A stretch of DNA of 64,000 nucleotides from Desulfobacteraceae bacterium (GCA_003599575.1 QZKV01000065.1:1-64000); one strand, 5' to 3'; positions 46,674 through 55,825 are shown, counted from the stretch's first letter. Notes: a model not told the origin generated them from the letters alone. A program made the numbers and translations.

Positions 46674-48073
46674 GCGACCTCCCCAGTATCGATCGCATGG
46701 GGATTGGGTTCGGAAACTTCAATCGTGCCTTTGAGCAGTTCACGTTCTCCCATGCTTCGGATGCTCTGCACGCAACGTTCGTTGAGCAAGGTCCCCCGGC
46801 CCAGCAGCAAGCGCCCGTTGTCGAGTCTCAAATCCTGCATCAGCAGCATGCCTTCCTTGAGCGCTTGTACCGGAAGACGCATCACCTCCTGGTGCGGGCG
46901 TTGGCCTGCCAATCTTTTCAAAAGAAGGTTGGCCATGGCGAGATCGTAGCGCTGTTGAATGCCGGCTTCGATGATCCGCTCCGCCACCACCTTGCGCAGG
47001 GCCTCGTCATTGACGTCCAGTGCGGCGATGCTCGCCGCGTCCAGGTAGCGGCGCGCCTGGGCGAGAAAACGCTGAACGTTTTGCGGCCATAAATGAATGA
47101 TCTTCTGATAATCCGCGGCCAAGGCGAGTATTTTAGCCCCGATCGGCATCCCCTCGGCCCTCAGTCCGCGTGGAAAACCGCTGCCGTCGACGTTTTCATG
47201 ATGTGCGAGCACGATTTCGCCAACTTCCTTGAGCCGCTCTACCGAGGAGAGCGAGACGAAGGCGATCGTGGGGTGCTGGCGAAACGTTTCCATCTCCTCA
47301 GCCGTCATGACCTTGGGGTCTTTTTCAATAAAACTCTCGGCCATGCCCAGCAGACCGATATCGTGCACCAACCCGGCCATTTCTATTTTATTACCTTCGG
47401 ATTCATCCAGTTCGGCATCGTTGGCCAGTGCGCGCGCCAGGCGGGCGACGGCCTGCGTATAGCGGCCCAATTTCGGGTTGCTGGATTCCACCAGCGCCAG
47501 CAGCAAACGGATGGTATCCATCAGGCTTTTTTCAAGCCCCTGGTTTGCGGCTTGTAGAATTTTATTCTGGTACTGCAGCGCCCATGTGCGTTTCGAGACG
47601 GTCTCTTCCAGGGTTTTGTTGAGCTCCATGAGTTGGGCGTTCTGCCGCTCGGTCAACTCGCTCAGCCTTATGTTCTCAAGGCGCAGTTCCACCTGAGACA
47701 GGGCCGAACGCACCTGCGCGAGGATATCCTCATCATTCCAGGGTTTGGAGATATAGCGGTGAATCCTGCCCTTGTTGACCGCGTCGACCACGGCATCCAG
47801 ATCCGCATAGCCGGTCAGCACGAATCGCATGGCATTCGGCGAAAGGACGCGGGCCTTCTCGAGAAACTCGGCGCCATTCATCTTCGGCATGCGCTGGTCG
47901 GAAATGATCAGGGAGACGGACTCGGCGGCCTGAGCAAGTTTTTCCAAAGCCTCGTGGCCGCTTCCGGCCGTAATGATCGTATACGGTTCTTTGCGAAAAA
48001 GCCGCGACAAAGACTTGAGGATCGAGGCCTCATCATCAACCAGCAGCAAGGTGTGAGGGTGTTTTAATTCCAT
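46670..48073 (-). CDS. Response regulator with HD-GYP-like phosphodiesterase domain
   Basis: About 467 residues from the ATG at 48073; a TTG at 48088 is an alternative start. Receiver with D59 (LIISDQRMPKMNG) and HRYISKPWNDEDI, a coiled coil, then an HD domain (GLVHDIGLLGM) and HHENVDGSGFPRG. The canonical HD-GYP sequence is HHExxDGxGYP; here tyrosine is phenylalanine and the protein carries about 110 extra residues after the domain, so cyclic-di-GMP hydrolysis is likely but not certain. Preceded by the large kinase gene (gap 33 bp). Confidence 0.88.
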   Translation of the reverse strand: MELKHPHTLLLVDDEASILKSLSRLFRKEPYTIITAGSGHEALEKLAQAAESVSLIISDQRMPKMNGAEFLEKARVLSPNAMRFVLTGYADLDAVVDAVNKGRIHRYISKPWNDEDILAQVRSALSQVELRLENIRLSELTERQNAQLMELNKTLEETVSKRTWALQYQNKILQAANQGLEKSLMDTIRLLLALVESSNPKLGRYTQAVARLARALANDAELDESEGNKIEMAGLVHDIGLLGMAESFIEKDPKVMTAEEMETFRQHPTIAFVSLSSVERLKEVGEIVLAHHENVDGSGFPRGLRAEGMPIGAKILALAADYQKIIHLWPQNVQRFLAQARRYLDAASIAALDVNDEALRKVVAERIIEAGIQQRYDLAMANLLLKRLAGQRPHQEVMRLPVQALKEGMLLMQDLRLDNGRLLLGRGTLLNERCVQSIRSMGERELLKGTIEVSEPNPHAIDTGEVA

Positions 48074-48106
48074 GATCTGTTGAAGCAATTCCCCCCGGTC
48101 TCATCT

Positions 48107-50212
48107 TCAGGCGTCCTCATGCGCTTCATCCTGAATTTGATCCACGGGTAAACGGATGGTAAATTGTGTTCCTTGGCCGACTTGGCTTTGTACTTTGATA
48201 TCGCCGCCATGTTTTTTGATGATATTGTAGGCGATATTCATTCCCAGACCGGTGCCTTTGCCGACCTCCTTGGTGGTGAAGAACGGCTCGAATATCCGTT
48301 GCAGATGATGATCGGGAATACCGCATCCCGTATCACTGATGTGGATCTGGACACAATCATCCAGGTGTTGGGTCTTGATGCGGATTTCGCCTCTGCTTTC
48401 GATGGCTTGCGCGGCATTGACCAGGATGTTGGCAAAGACCTGATTCAGCTGCTGGGGATTGGCCGATATGATCGGCAGCTCGCCGAACTCCTTTATGACC
48501 ACCGCTTTGTATTTCAACTCGTTGTTGACAATATTCAGGGTAGAATTCAGTCCCTTGTTGATATCCGTATCCTGCACCTTGTCCTGGCCGGGATGGGCGA
48601 AATACTTCATATCTTCGACAATTCTTTTGATGCGCTCGGTGCCTTCCATGCTTTCCGCGAGCAATTCTTTCAGATCGTTGCGCACGTAGTCGATATCGAT
48701 TTCATCCTCCAGCGATTCGATATCGCCGATCACCCGCCCCACATCGGCGCAGCCGCTAACGGCCGGCAGCTCTTTTACAGCCTGCCTGAGCTTTTGATAC
48801 GCCTCGATGAGTCTGTTGAGGTCTTTTTGATAATCGTCCAGAGTTTTCAGGTTGCTGCTCACAAATCCGGTGGGATTGTTGATCTCATGGGCCACGCCCG
48901 CCGCAAGCTGACCGATGGAGGCCATTTTCTGGGATTGCATCAGCTCCCGCTCCATGTTGAGCTTGCCGGTAATATCCTCAAGCATCATAATGGCGCCGGC
49001 GACATTTCCGTTGCGGTCGTAAAGGGGTGAGGTCACGACGCGGAAATCGCACCATCGATCGGGGCGATAGAGTTTGGTCGTTGTTTCCTGGCACCTGCGG
49101 GAACGCATGGCCTCCATGGTTGGACAGAATTCGCACGGGCCGCTCCTGGCGGGAGAGTGAAATATTTCGTAACACCTGGGAGATCGTTCGATCGGAGTTT
49201 GGGGAAACCACGCGTTCATCTGGCGGTTCATCTCCAGCAGCTTTAAGTCCGGATCGATGAGCACCACGCCGATATTGATGTTGTCGATGAGACGGCGGAT
49301 CTTCTCTTCCGAGGCCTGCAGGGCCGCCTCGCTGCGCTTGCGCTCGGTGATATCCATGATGATGCCGACGATACCGGCGGGTTGGCCCATCGCATCCTTA
49401 TAGAACGCCTTGGTGATAACAACATCGTGATCGATCCGATCGGCACCCCGGATCTGTGCATCATAGGATATCTTGGCCTCTCGCTGCAAAAGCGCCGCGT
49501 CGGTTTGTTTGGCCGTTTGAATGATTTCAGCCGAAGCGAGCGCGGTAAGATTGCGGCCGATGAGTTGCTTTTTCTCAAGTTTTATGAATTGAGCGAAAGC
49601 ATCGTTGCACCCCAGAAAAAAACCTTCCAGATCCCTGTAGAAAACCGGATGGGGGATGGCATCAAGCAAGGTTTGCAGAAGCAATACCTGCTCATGCAGG
49701 ATCGTATGGGAAACGTTGAGCTCGGAGCGCACCTTGCCGACTTCATAGGTGACTTGCTTGAGATGGCTTGTTTTTTCGAACACCTCTCTTTCCAGCCGGC
49801 GGCGCGACTCAGCCTCGCGCATTTCAAACGCTTGCCGACGCAACGCGTTGTCCACCGTAATCAGCACCTGCTGGCGATCGAAAGGTTTGAGAATATAACC
49901 GTAAAGCCCGATATCGAGTGCGGCCTTGGCCGATTCGGGGTCGGAGATGACAGTCACCAGCACGATACCGGTTTGGGGATAGTCCCTTTTGATGAACCGG
50001 GACAGATCGATCCCGGACTCGCCCGGCATTTGAATGTCGGACAAGACCAAATGCATGCTGTGGCCTGAGAGCTGTTCGCGAGCCTGCTCGGCATTTTCGG
50101 CCATGAACAGCCTGTACGACGGTTCGCTTCGCAGAATGTGCATGAGCAGCTCACGGACATCCGGATCATCGTCCACCAGCAGGATGTTTTTTACAGGACC
50201 GGCCTGTCCCAT
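48107..50212 (-). CDS. Hybrid: receiver - PAS - PAS - histidine kinase
   Basis: 701 residues, soluble. Receiver 7-125 (D59 in LVLSDIQMPGESG), coiled coil to 180, PAS 1 about 180-293 (LLDAIPHPVFYRDLEGFFLG, ending IMDITERKR), PAS 2 about 300-415 with a cysteine cluster (C347, C360, C363, C374) that might bind metal or sense redox, HisKA GQLAAGVAHEINNPTGF with H442, and HATPase (VFANILVNAAQAIE, ISDTGCGIPDHHLQ, GTGLGMNIAYNII). The receiver at the N-terminus makes it a target as well as a source of phosphate. AAGGGGAACT precedes the ATG. First gene of the operon. Confidence 0.92.
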   Translation of the reverse strand: MGQAGPVKNILLVDDDPDVRELLMHILRSEPSYRLFMAENAEQAREQLSGHSMHLVLSDIQMPGESGIDLSRFIKRDYPQTGIVLVTVISDPESAKAALDIGLYGYILKPFDRQQVLITVDNALRRQAFEMREAESRRRLEREVFEKTSHLKQVTYEVGKVRSELNVSHTILHEQVLLLQTLLDAIPHPVFYRDLEGFFLGCNDAFAQFIKLEKKQLIGRNLTALASAEIIQTAKQTDAALLQREAKISYDAQIRGADRIDHDVVITKAFYKDAMGQPAGIVGIIMDITERKRSEAALQASEEKIRRLIDNINIGVVLIDPDLKLLEMNRQMNAWFPQTPIERSPRCYEIFHSPARSGPCEFCPTMEAMRSRRCQETTTKLYRPDRWCDFRVVTSPLYDRNGNVAGAIMMLEDITGKLNMERELMQSQKMASIGQLAAGVAHEINNPTGFVSSNLKTLDDYQKDLNRLIEAYQKLRQAVKELPAVSGCADVGRVIGDIESLEDEIDIDYVRNDLKELLAESMEGTERIKRIVEDMKYFAHPGQDKVQDTDINKGLNSTLNIVNNELKYKAVVIKEFGELPIISANPQQLNQVFANILVNAAQAIESRGEIRIKTQHLDDCVQIHISDTGCGIPDHHLQRIFEPFFTTKEVGKGTGLGMNIAYNIIKKHGGDIKVQSQVGQGTQFTIRLPVDQIQDEAHEDA

Positions 50213-50288
50213 AGTTCCCCTTCCCCCTTCTCAATGCACATTGCGGTGCAGCGCTGCGCGCATGTCGCAACTCCGCATAAGTGGATGT

Positions 50289-50303
50289 TGCAAAACTGCG
50301 CCC
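50289..50303 (-). promoter_or_regulatory. Possible sigma-54 promoter of the signalling operon
   Basis: On the minus strand GG-N10-GC in the context GGGCGCAGTTTTGCA gives the -24/-12 spacing and a good TTTTGCA -12 element, but the -24 side departs from TGGCAC. It lies about 77 bp upstream of the first gene. Consensus match only. Confidence 0.28.
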
Positions 50304-50433
50304 GCAGGCATAGGGCAATTTACCCCCTGCCGTTCAGGGTTCATTGAATTCAAATGAAGCCGCGCATCTTCATGTGGTGCTCCCAACCCAACCTGATGAA
50401 AATATCGGCTTTTACAACGGAAGCTTGAGGCGC

Positions 50434-50466
50434 AAAAAAGCCCGCTTACTCGGTGCGCGGGCTTTT
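50434..50466 (-). terminator. Rho-independent terminator after the YkgJ-type gene
   Basis: Minus strand: AAAAGCCCGC, an 11-base loop, GCGGGCTTTTTT. It separates the gene ending at 50504 from the signalling operon starting at 50212 and is also symmetric enough to work from the other side. Confidence 0.8.
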
Positions 50467-50503
50467 CGAGGTTGCAAAGCGGCGCAGGGCCGCTGGGGAG
50501 ATC

Positions 50504-51298
50504 CTATCGGGGAGTAGTTAAGGATTCCTGTTTCAGGGGATCGTTTTGTTTGAATAGAATATCTTGGAGCCAGTTGACACCGAATTTGAGCAGCGCCACA
50601 TCATCGCTTCTCAGTTGGTGCCGAACGGCCTCATCCACCGGCATGCGTTTCAGGAAGCTGCTTTCGAATACAAACTGCCGGAAGTGGTCGATATTGTAAC
50701 TCAGCATGAAAAACATCTGCCTGGCCTTTGCGGTCAATTGAATGCTGGGCGGAAAGGAGCGCTTGCGCACCACCAGATCGGTCCATTCGGCATTGACCTG
50801 ATCGCGCAAATCGACTTGCTGGTCCTGGCGCCATTCGGCAACCGTCCATTCGCGGTTTTCCTCGACACCTTTACAGTGCGGTTCATGGATGAAGAAAAAG
50901 AATCCGTCATCGTCGGCGCCTTCCTTATGCTGCAGCGAGGCGACCCCCAGAGGATAATAACGACAGGCCGTGGGGCGATCCGAATAAACGAGGCAGCCTT
51001 CATCCCGCACAAAGGGGCATGAAGATTGTTCGTCATCCATTGCCTTGAGCGTCACCATGGGCAAACCGGTTTTTTCCAGAAGATGGGGTTCGGTATAGAT
51101 GGCCAGAAATTGGTCCGACGGCAACTCCAGCCGCTTTTTCAGGCGGATCACATCAAACGGTGTGAGAATGATTTTAATCCCCCGACAACACTGGGTAAAG
51201 CAGGAAACATCGGGGTGGCATCTGAATTGAAAGCGACTGTTATAACCAAGTCTAGTCGGTTCGATACGAGCGCCGGTTTGCGGGTTGGCAGCCTTCAT
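50504..51298 (-). CDS. YkgJ-family cysteine cluster protein
   Basis: 264 residues. The family's cysteine pattern is present: RCHPDVSCFTQCCRG near the N-terminus, then SSCPFVRDEGCLVYSDRPTA C RYYPLG and EPHCKG. It probably binds a metal or Fe-S centre; some homologues have been suggested to act in metal handling or maturation, but the function is unsettled. AAGGATA precedes the ATG. It is followed by a strong terminator and so is likely monocistronic. Confidence 0.88.
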   Translation of the reverse strand: MKAANPQTGARIEPTRLGYNSRFQFRCHPDVSCFTQCCRGIKIILTPFDVIRLKKRLELPSDQFLAIYTEPHLLEKTGLPMVTLKAMDDEQSSCPFVRDEGCLVYSDRPTACRYYPLGVASLQHKEGADDDGFFFFIHEPHCKGVEENREWTVAEWRQDQQVDLRDQVNAEWTDLVVRKRSFPPSIQLTAKARQMFFMLSYNIDHFRQFVFESSFLKRMPVDEAVRHQLRSDDVALLKFGVNWLQDILFKQNDPLKQESLTTPR

Positions 51299-51461
51299 TA
51301 TCCTTATTCCTCTCTGCAGGTGCGCTCAGGGCACCTGGGACTATTTAAAAAAAAGCAACCATACCCGAGGCACAAACGGATGTCCAGTTGTTCTTGAGCG
51401 TGGCTTTATTGAGTTGAATTGACCTCGCCGCCGAAATCGGGATCGAAGTGAATGGGTGACG

Positions 51462-51749
51462 TTATCGGGGGTTTAACGCCGTCCTTTTCCGCACGAGCGC
51501 ATGGACGCGGTCCAATTCAGCCAGCGTCAGCCCATCGATGGGAATCGGAGGCCTTAAAAAAGCCGAAGGCCCCATGAATTTCATCATCATAGCGGCAAAA
51601 TGATCGTTGTCCTCGAAATCGGTGCGCGGATAGTCTTTCAAGCGCTTGCATTTGCCTTTGCGGGTGTATTGAAAAAAAACGTAGGCCTCGTTATCGATCA
51701 GGCAGCCGCGATAGCCGGCCGCATACGCCCGCAAAGCGAAAATCTCCAT
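51462..51749 (-). CDS. Hypothetical protein coupled to nhaD, 95 residues
   Basis: Not recognised. The ATG at 51749 directly abuts the nhaD stop (TAAATG), so translation is probably coupled. The protein is soluble, with a basic first half (YTRKGKCKRLKDYPRTDFED) and a C-terminal helix pair (DGLTLAELDRVHALVRKR). It may be a cytosolic partner of the PAS-containing antiporter; that is inference from position only. Confidence 0.7.
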   Translation of the reverse strand: MEIFALRAYAAGYRGCLIDNEAYVFFQYTRKGKCKRLKDYPRTDFEDNDHFAAMMMKFMGPSAFLRPPIPIDGLTLAELDRVHALVRKRTALNPR

Positions 51750-53600
51750 TTACATGTGCCCGGCCTGTATCCAGAGATGGATCAGAATACTGGCGATATA
51801 ACCCGCCAGAATCGCGGGCGTCCATTTCAGATGGGCGCCGAAAGTGTACTTGCCCCTGGCGGTGCCCATCAATGCGACGCCGGCGGCCGAACCGATCGAC
51901 AGCAAGCTCCCGCCCACCCCGGCGGTCAAGGTCACCAGCAGCCATTGGGCATGGGACATTTCGGGGGACATGGTCAACACCGCGAACATCACCGGGATAT
52001 TGTCCACGATGGCCGACAACACGCCCACCAGGACATTGGCCATGGTGGCTCCCAGATCGAGGTACATCAAATTGGAAATGGCGGCCAGATAACCGAATTG
52101 GGACAATCCGCCCACGCAAAGAATGACACCGTAGAAAAAGAGCAGGGTATCCCACTCGGCTTGGGCAATGCGTTTCATGATATCAAAATGGGCCGCGGAC
52201 TTTTTCTGGGATGTAAAATCCTGGAGCACTTCCACGGCGCCGATCACCCTGCCGGCGCGGTCTTTAAGGGGCAGAGCCGAAAAAGTGACCCACTTGCCCG
52301 ATTCACCCAGGTTGGGGAAAAAGCCGCTGGAGTCATAAGTGTCTTCTGCGTGGGGGTTCTTGCGGTAGCCTTGTTTATAATGCTCAGCGATGACTTCTTC
52401 GGGCTGGTAATCGATGATCAGATCGGCCATGGAGGGCCGCCTGCTGGGGTAGAAGGGTTTCCACTGGTTGCGCGTCCCGATCATCTCCTTGGCAGGGATG
52501 CCGGTCAGCTCTTCACAGGCTTTGTTCCAGTGGGTGATGACATGGTTTTTGTCTATGGCGAAAGTGGGTTCGGGAATATGGTCGATGACTGCGTCCAGGC
52601 TTCTTTTGCGCTCGAGCAGACGCTTGAGCGGCGTATAGCACAAATCGCTCTGGGCGCCCAGTATGCCGTCATAAGATTCGCTGCGGCCTTCATGGCGCTT
52701 GATATAATAGGAAAAGGCGCCCAAATAACCCATGCCCAGCATCATGCCGGCCGCGGGCGGCAAGTGTAAGAAGTTGTGAAATGACACGGCGGTGACGATG
52801 GTCAGCAAAAAAAGGCCGATGATCACGAAACCGCCGAATTTCACCAGCACTTTTTCATCCACCTTCTTGGGTTGGCCATTTCCGATGGCCAGGCTCATCA
52901 AAACCGCCGGCACCAGCCAATTGACCACCGATGGAATGAAGAGCGCGAAAAATTCAGAAAACTGGACCTTGCCTTTTTGCCAGACCATCAGGGTGGTGAT
53001 ATCGCCGAAAGGTGAAAAGGCCCCGCCCGCATTGGCCGCGACCACAACGTTGATGCAGGCCAGGGCCACGAACTTGATATTGTCGCCGGCCACCGCCATC
53101 ACCACGGCGCCCATGAGCAGGGCCGTGGTGAGGTTGTCCGCCACGGGCGAAATGAAGAAGGCCAGCACCCCGGTTACCCAGAAAATCAGTCGCAGGGAAA
53201 AGCCCCGGGTGACCAGCCAGGCCCGCAGAGACTGGAACACGTTACGCTCTTCCATAGAGTTGATGTAGGTCATGGCGGCCAGCAAAAAAAGGAAAAGTTC
53301 GGCATATTCGAGCAAATTGCTTTTTATGGCTTCATGAGCGCTGTGCGTGTCGCCGATTTGCTTATAAGCAACCGCCAGCAGGATCCAAATGATGCCTGCA
53401 GCTATCAGTACCGGTTTGCTCTTGCGCAGGTGGATCTTGTTTTCCATCGGCACCAGGGTGTAAGCCGCTATAAATAACAAAACCCCCAAATAGCCGTAAA
53501 TGGTATTGGTCATGTCTGCCGGCGCGGCGCCATGCCCCCCCTGCGCCAAGGCAATTGCCGGCATCAATGCGATCCCCAATATCATTCCAAGTTGTTTCAT
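51750..53600 (-). CDS. nhaD: NhaD-type Na+/H+ antiporter with inserted PAS domain
   Basis: 616 residues from the ATG at 53600 (GGGAAGGG upstream). A signal-like first helix is followed by the NhaD membrane core: EYAELFLFLLAAMTYINSME, FFISPVADNLTTALLMGAV, NAGGAFSPFGDITTLMVWQKG, and after the insert AEWDTLLFFYGVILCVGGL and SAIVDNIPVMFAVL. Between residues about 304 and 470, in the cytoplasmic loop that normally joins YYIKRHE to FDIMKRIAQAEWD, sits a full PAS domain (VIDHIPEPTFAIDKNHVITH to GAVEVLQDFTSQKK). All antiporter motifs are intact. Sensing by the PAS domain may gate transport. Confidence 0.92.
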   Translation of the reverse strand: MKQLGMILGIALMPAIALAQGGHGAAPADMTNTIYGYLGVLLFIAAYTLVPMENKIHLRKSKPVLIAAGIIWILLAVAYKQIGDTHSAHEAIKSNLLEYAELFLFLLAAMTYINSMEERNVFQSLRAWLVTRGFSLRLIFWVTGVLAFFISPVADNLTTALLMGAVVMAVAGDNIKFVALACINVVVAANAGGAFSPFGDITTLMVWQKGKVQFSEFFALFIPSVVNWLVPAVLMSLAIGNGQPKKVDEKVLVKFGGFVIIGLFLLTIVTAVSFHNFLHLPPAAGMMLGMGYLGAFSYYIKRHEGRSESYDGILGAQSDLCYTPLKRLLERKRSLDAVIDHIPEPTFAIDKNHVITHWNKACEELTGIPAKEMIGTRNQWKPFYPSRRPSMADLIIDYQPEEVIAEHYKQGYRKNPHAEDTYDSSGFFPNLGESGKWVTFSALPLKDRAGRVIGAVEVLQDFTSQKKSAAHFDIMKRIAQAEWDTLLFFYGVILCVGGLSQFGYLAAISNLMYLDLGATMANVLVGVLSAIVDNIPVMFAVLTMSPEMSHAQWLLVTLTAGVGGSLLSIGSAAGVALMGTARGKYTFGAHLKWTPAILAGYIASILIHLWIQAGHM

Positions 53601-53787
53601 TGCATTTCCCTTCCCTGATCCGTACAGATTCATGCCAGGAGAATGTCCGCGGACTTCACGAGGCTGGTACCGAATTCACCCTGCTTGTAAAAAGAGGTCA
53701 ACCTATTTGCAAAAATGAATCGGGTCAATAAAAAAATGGGAGCCCGATAGTGAAGTGCATCCAGCGTCCTTGGTGCGGGCATTTAAA

Positions 53788-53820
53788 GAAAACCGTCCTG
53801 CCCCAGGGCGGACGGTTTTT
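53788..53820 (-). terminator. Terminator after the lytic transglycosylase
   Basis: AAAACCGTCCtGCCC-ca-GGGCGGACGGTTTTT on the plus strand; on the minus strand the hairpin follows the gene ending at 53844 and ends in a run of T after the stem. Confidence 0.75.
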
Positions 53821-53843
53821 GGGGAATACAAATTACGGGGGCG

Positions 53844-54545
53844 TTAAACGGCCGGCTCAAGGGTTACGCCGACAGCCATTTCACTTTGAAATTTCTTTTG
53901 ATAATGCAACACCTTTTTGATGTAGTGGTGGGTGGCACGAAACGGGGGAACGCCGCCGTATTGGCGTACATACCGGCTGCCGGCGTTATATGCGGCCAGC
54001 GCCAGACTGACATCGCCTTCAAACCGGTCCAGCAGACGCCGGAAATAGCGCACCCCCCCGTCTATATTCAGGGCTGGATCGAAACTGTCTATGACCCCGA
54101 GGGATTTGGCGGTGGTGGGCATCAGTTGCATGAGCCCCTGAGCGCCGCGCTTGGAAACCGCCTGGGGATTGAAACCTGATTCGGCTACAATGATGGCTCG
54201 GATGAGCGCAGGGTCCACATCGTAGCTTTGGGCCGCCTGCATGATATGGTCATAATAAGGAGGATCATCCTGCAGCAACATGTTGCCGTCGTTTGCGGGC
54301 AACTCTTGAATTCCGGCCGTGAATTCCGTGCTCCGAGGCTCTTGAAGGACCTCCGCAAGGCTGGGCTGCTGAATTTGCACCTTGCCGAATATGATTTTGC
54401 TTGAGACAGGATAGGCCGGCACGCGGTGCTGTTGGCTGCAAAGAGCGGAAGGTACCGTCAGCATGGCCAACATCGCGTAGAATATGAGCCCTTGCCGGAC
54501 GGTCCTGTGCAGCTCGCTTTGTACAGGATATTGATTTCGATGCAT
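53844..54545 (-). CDS. Lytic transglycosylase (SLT domain)
   Basis: 233 residues from the ATG at 54545 with GGAG 7 bases upstream; the ATG at 54557 overlaps that site. A hydrophobic N-terminal segment (GLIFYAMLAMLTVPSALC) indicates export, possibly as a lipoprotein-like or periplasmic protein. The SLT catalytic glutamate lies in IVAESGFNPQAVSKRGAQGL, followed by MQLMPTTAKSLGV, NIDGGVRYFRRLLDRF and LALAAYNAGS. It cleaves peptidoglycan; such enzymes often serve secretion or pilus machinery, but nothing here ties it to one. Confidence 0.92.
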   Translation of the reverse strand: MHRNQYPVQSELHRTVRQGLIFYAMLAMLTVPSALCSQQHRVPAYPVSSKIIFGKVQIQQPSLAEVLQEPRSTEFTAGIQELPANDGNMLLQDDPPYYDHIMQAAQSYDVDPALIRAIIVAESGFNPQAVSKRGAQGLMQLMPTTAKSLGVIDSFDPALNIDGGVRYFRRLLDRFEGDVSLALAAYNAGSRYVRQYGGVPPFRATHHYIKKVLHYQKKFQSEMAVGVTLEPAV

Positions 54546-54557
54546 ATTAATCTCCAT

Positions 54558-55180
54558 CCGCTGTGTTATTCATTCTCTTGTCCTTCTTTCATCAACAAAC
54601 GTGCCAAAGCGTATAATGCTGAAATCATGTGGCATAACAGTTAGTTATTGAAAAACCGCCCAATACTCTCTGTGGCCTTCCGGTAATGATTGTTGGGAAA
54701 TGATAGGTAATTATGTGGATCTGAATTCATAATTCCTCACCGACAAGGCTGCCTTCTTATTGAGCAATGGCCGTACCAGCAGGATTGTGGTGAGCTGCAG
54801 AACCCGGTAACTGCCTGTGGGATTTAGCGGAATTGAACCAGTTTGGAAGAAGCGGGGGACATTCCGGGTCGTGCGCGCCTATCAAAATGACCGTGGAAAG
54901 GGAGAAAACCACAAGAGGGCGCTTTCAATCTGAGAGCGGAGAAGCGAAACAGATCAGTGCGGCACGGTAGACTCGCCCGGTACGGCTGTCTTGCTTTGGT
55001 TTCATCCCGGCACGGCCCGCATCGGTGCCGAACCGATTGGCGCGGGTACTAGTGTACGGGTCCCCAGCAAAGCGGTACATGTACTCGTACTCGGATCACG
55101 TGCGCGATAGCTGGAATTTCGAGTGGCTGTATGAAAACGGTTTTTTTCTCAAGCACGGCTGACGGTACCCTGGCGATGAA
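54558..55180. other. Gene-poor region
   Basis: About 620 bp. I see no convincing gene. A short frame at 55079-55162 (MYSYSDHVRDSWNFEWLYEN, then GFFLKHG and stop) starts inside 'gtactcgtactcgg' hexamer repeats like those at 17.57 kb; it reads as coding-like and might be the tail of a decayed gene. No ribosome site. Confidence 0.4.
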
Positions 55181-55789
55181 CTAGCGGGCGTATCGTCCCG
55201 GCACGGCATGGTCGCCTTCTTCGAAATCGAAGTCGACATCATCGATGCCGGGCAGGGAAGTCAGTGTGTACGTGACCGCCTGGATGTATCCTGTAGCCCC
55301 CGCGGAGCCCATTTGCTGAGTAAGCTGCCAGTCGTCGCTGATCTGAACATGAGCCGTATTGCCGTTGGTTTTGATGAGGGTGATTTGCGGCAGTCGTGAT
55401 TGTCTGAAAAGAGCGTTCAATTCGCTGATCAATAGATCAGGGGACGCATTTGGAATCGATTTGTAGGGCAATGGTCTTTCATTCTTGCTGTAATACCAGA
55501 CGCCGGGGCCGAAACGTTCCGCCACTTGCAGGGACCATTGGGCCAGTTCCGTTTCTTTGGCCTTCAGGTCGTCGTACTCGGATTGCAGTTCGGCGCAATC
55601 GGTCCTCAATTGACTGATTTGCTCCATCAAGCTGTTTTTTTCCGCATTGAGCATCTGGAAAGAACGCTTCCCATCCTCAACGTCGGTGGCCCGTTGGGCG
55701 GCCTTCTCATCGCCGCATCCTGCACTCACAAGAAGGGCCATGGATATTAAAGTCCATCGGCAGATCGCCCTGGCCATGGGACCGCCCAT
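55181..55789 (-). CDS. Lipoprotein with coiled coil and GerMN-like domain
   Basis: 202 residues from the ATG at 55789 with GGAGG 6 bases upstream. Signal peptide with lipobox LLVSAGC gives a lipid-anchored protein. A coiled coil follows (NAEKNSLMEQISQLRTDCAE...), then a C-terminal domain resembling GerMN: HVQISDDWQLTQQMGSAGA and AVTYTLTSLPGIDDVDF. GerMN domains are found in envelope and spore lipoproteins of unclear role. It follows the TPR gene by 36 bp on the same strand. Confidence 0.75.
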   Translation of the reverse strand: MGGPMARAICRWTLISMALLVSAGCGDEKAAQRATDVEDGKRSFQMLNAEKNSLMEQISQLRTDCAELQSEYDDLKAKETELAQWSLQVAERFGPGVWYYSKNERPLPYKSIPNASPDLLISELNALFRQSRLPQITLIKTNGNTAHVQISDDWQLTQQMGSAGATGYIQAVTYTLTSLPGIDDVDFDFEEGDHAVPGRYAR

Positions 55790-55825
55790 TGAGCCCTCCA
55801 TACAGAATCGCTGCACGGACCGGTC

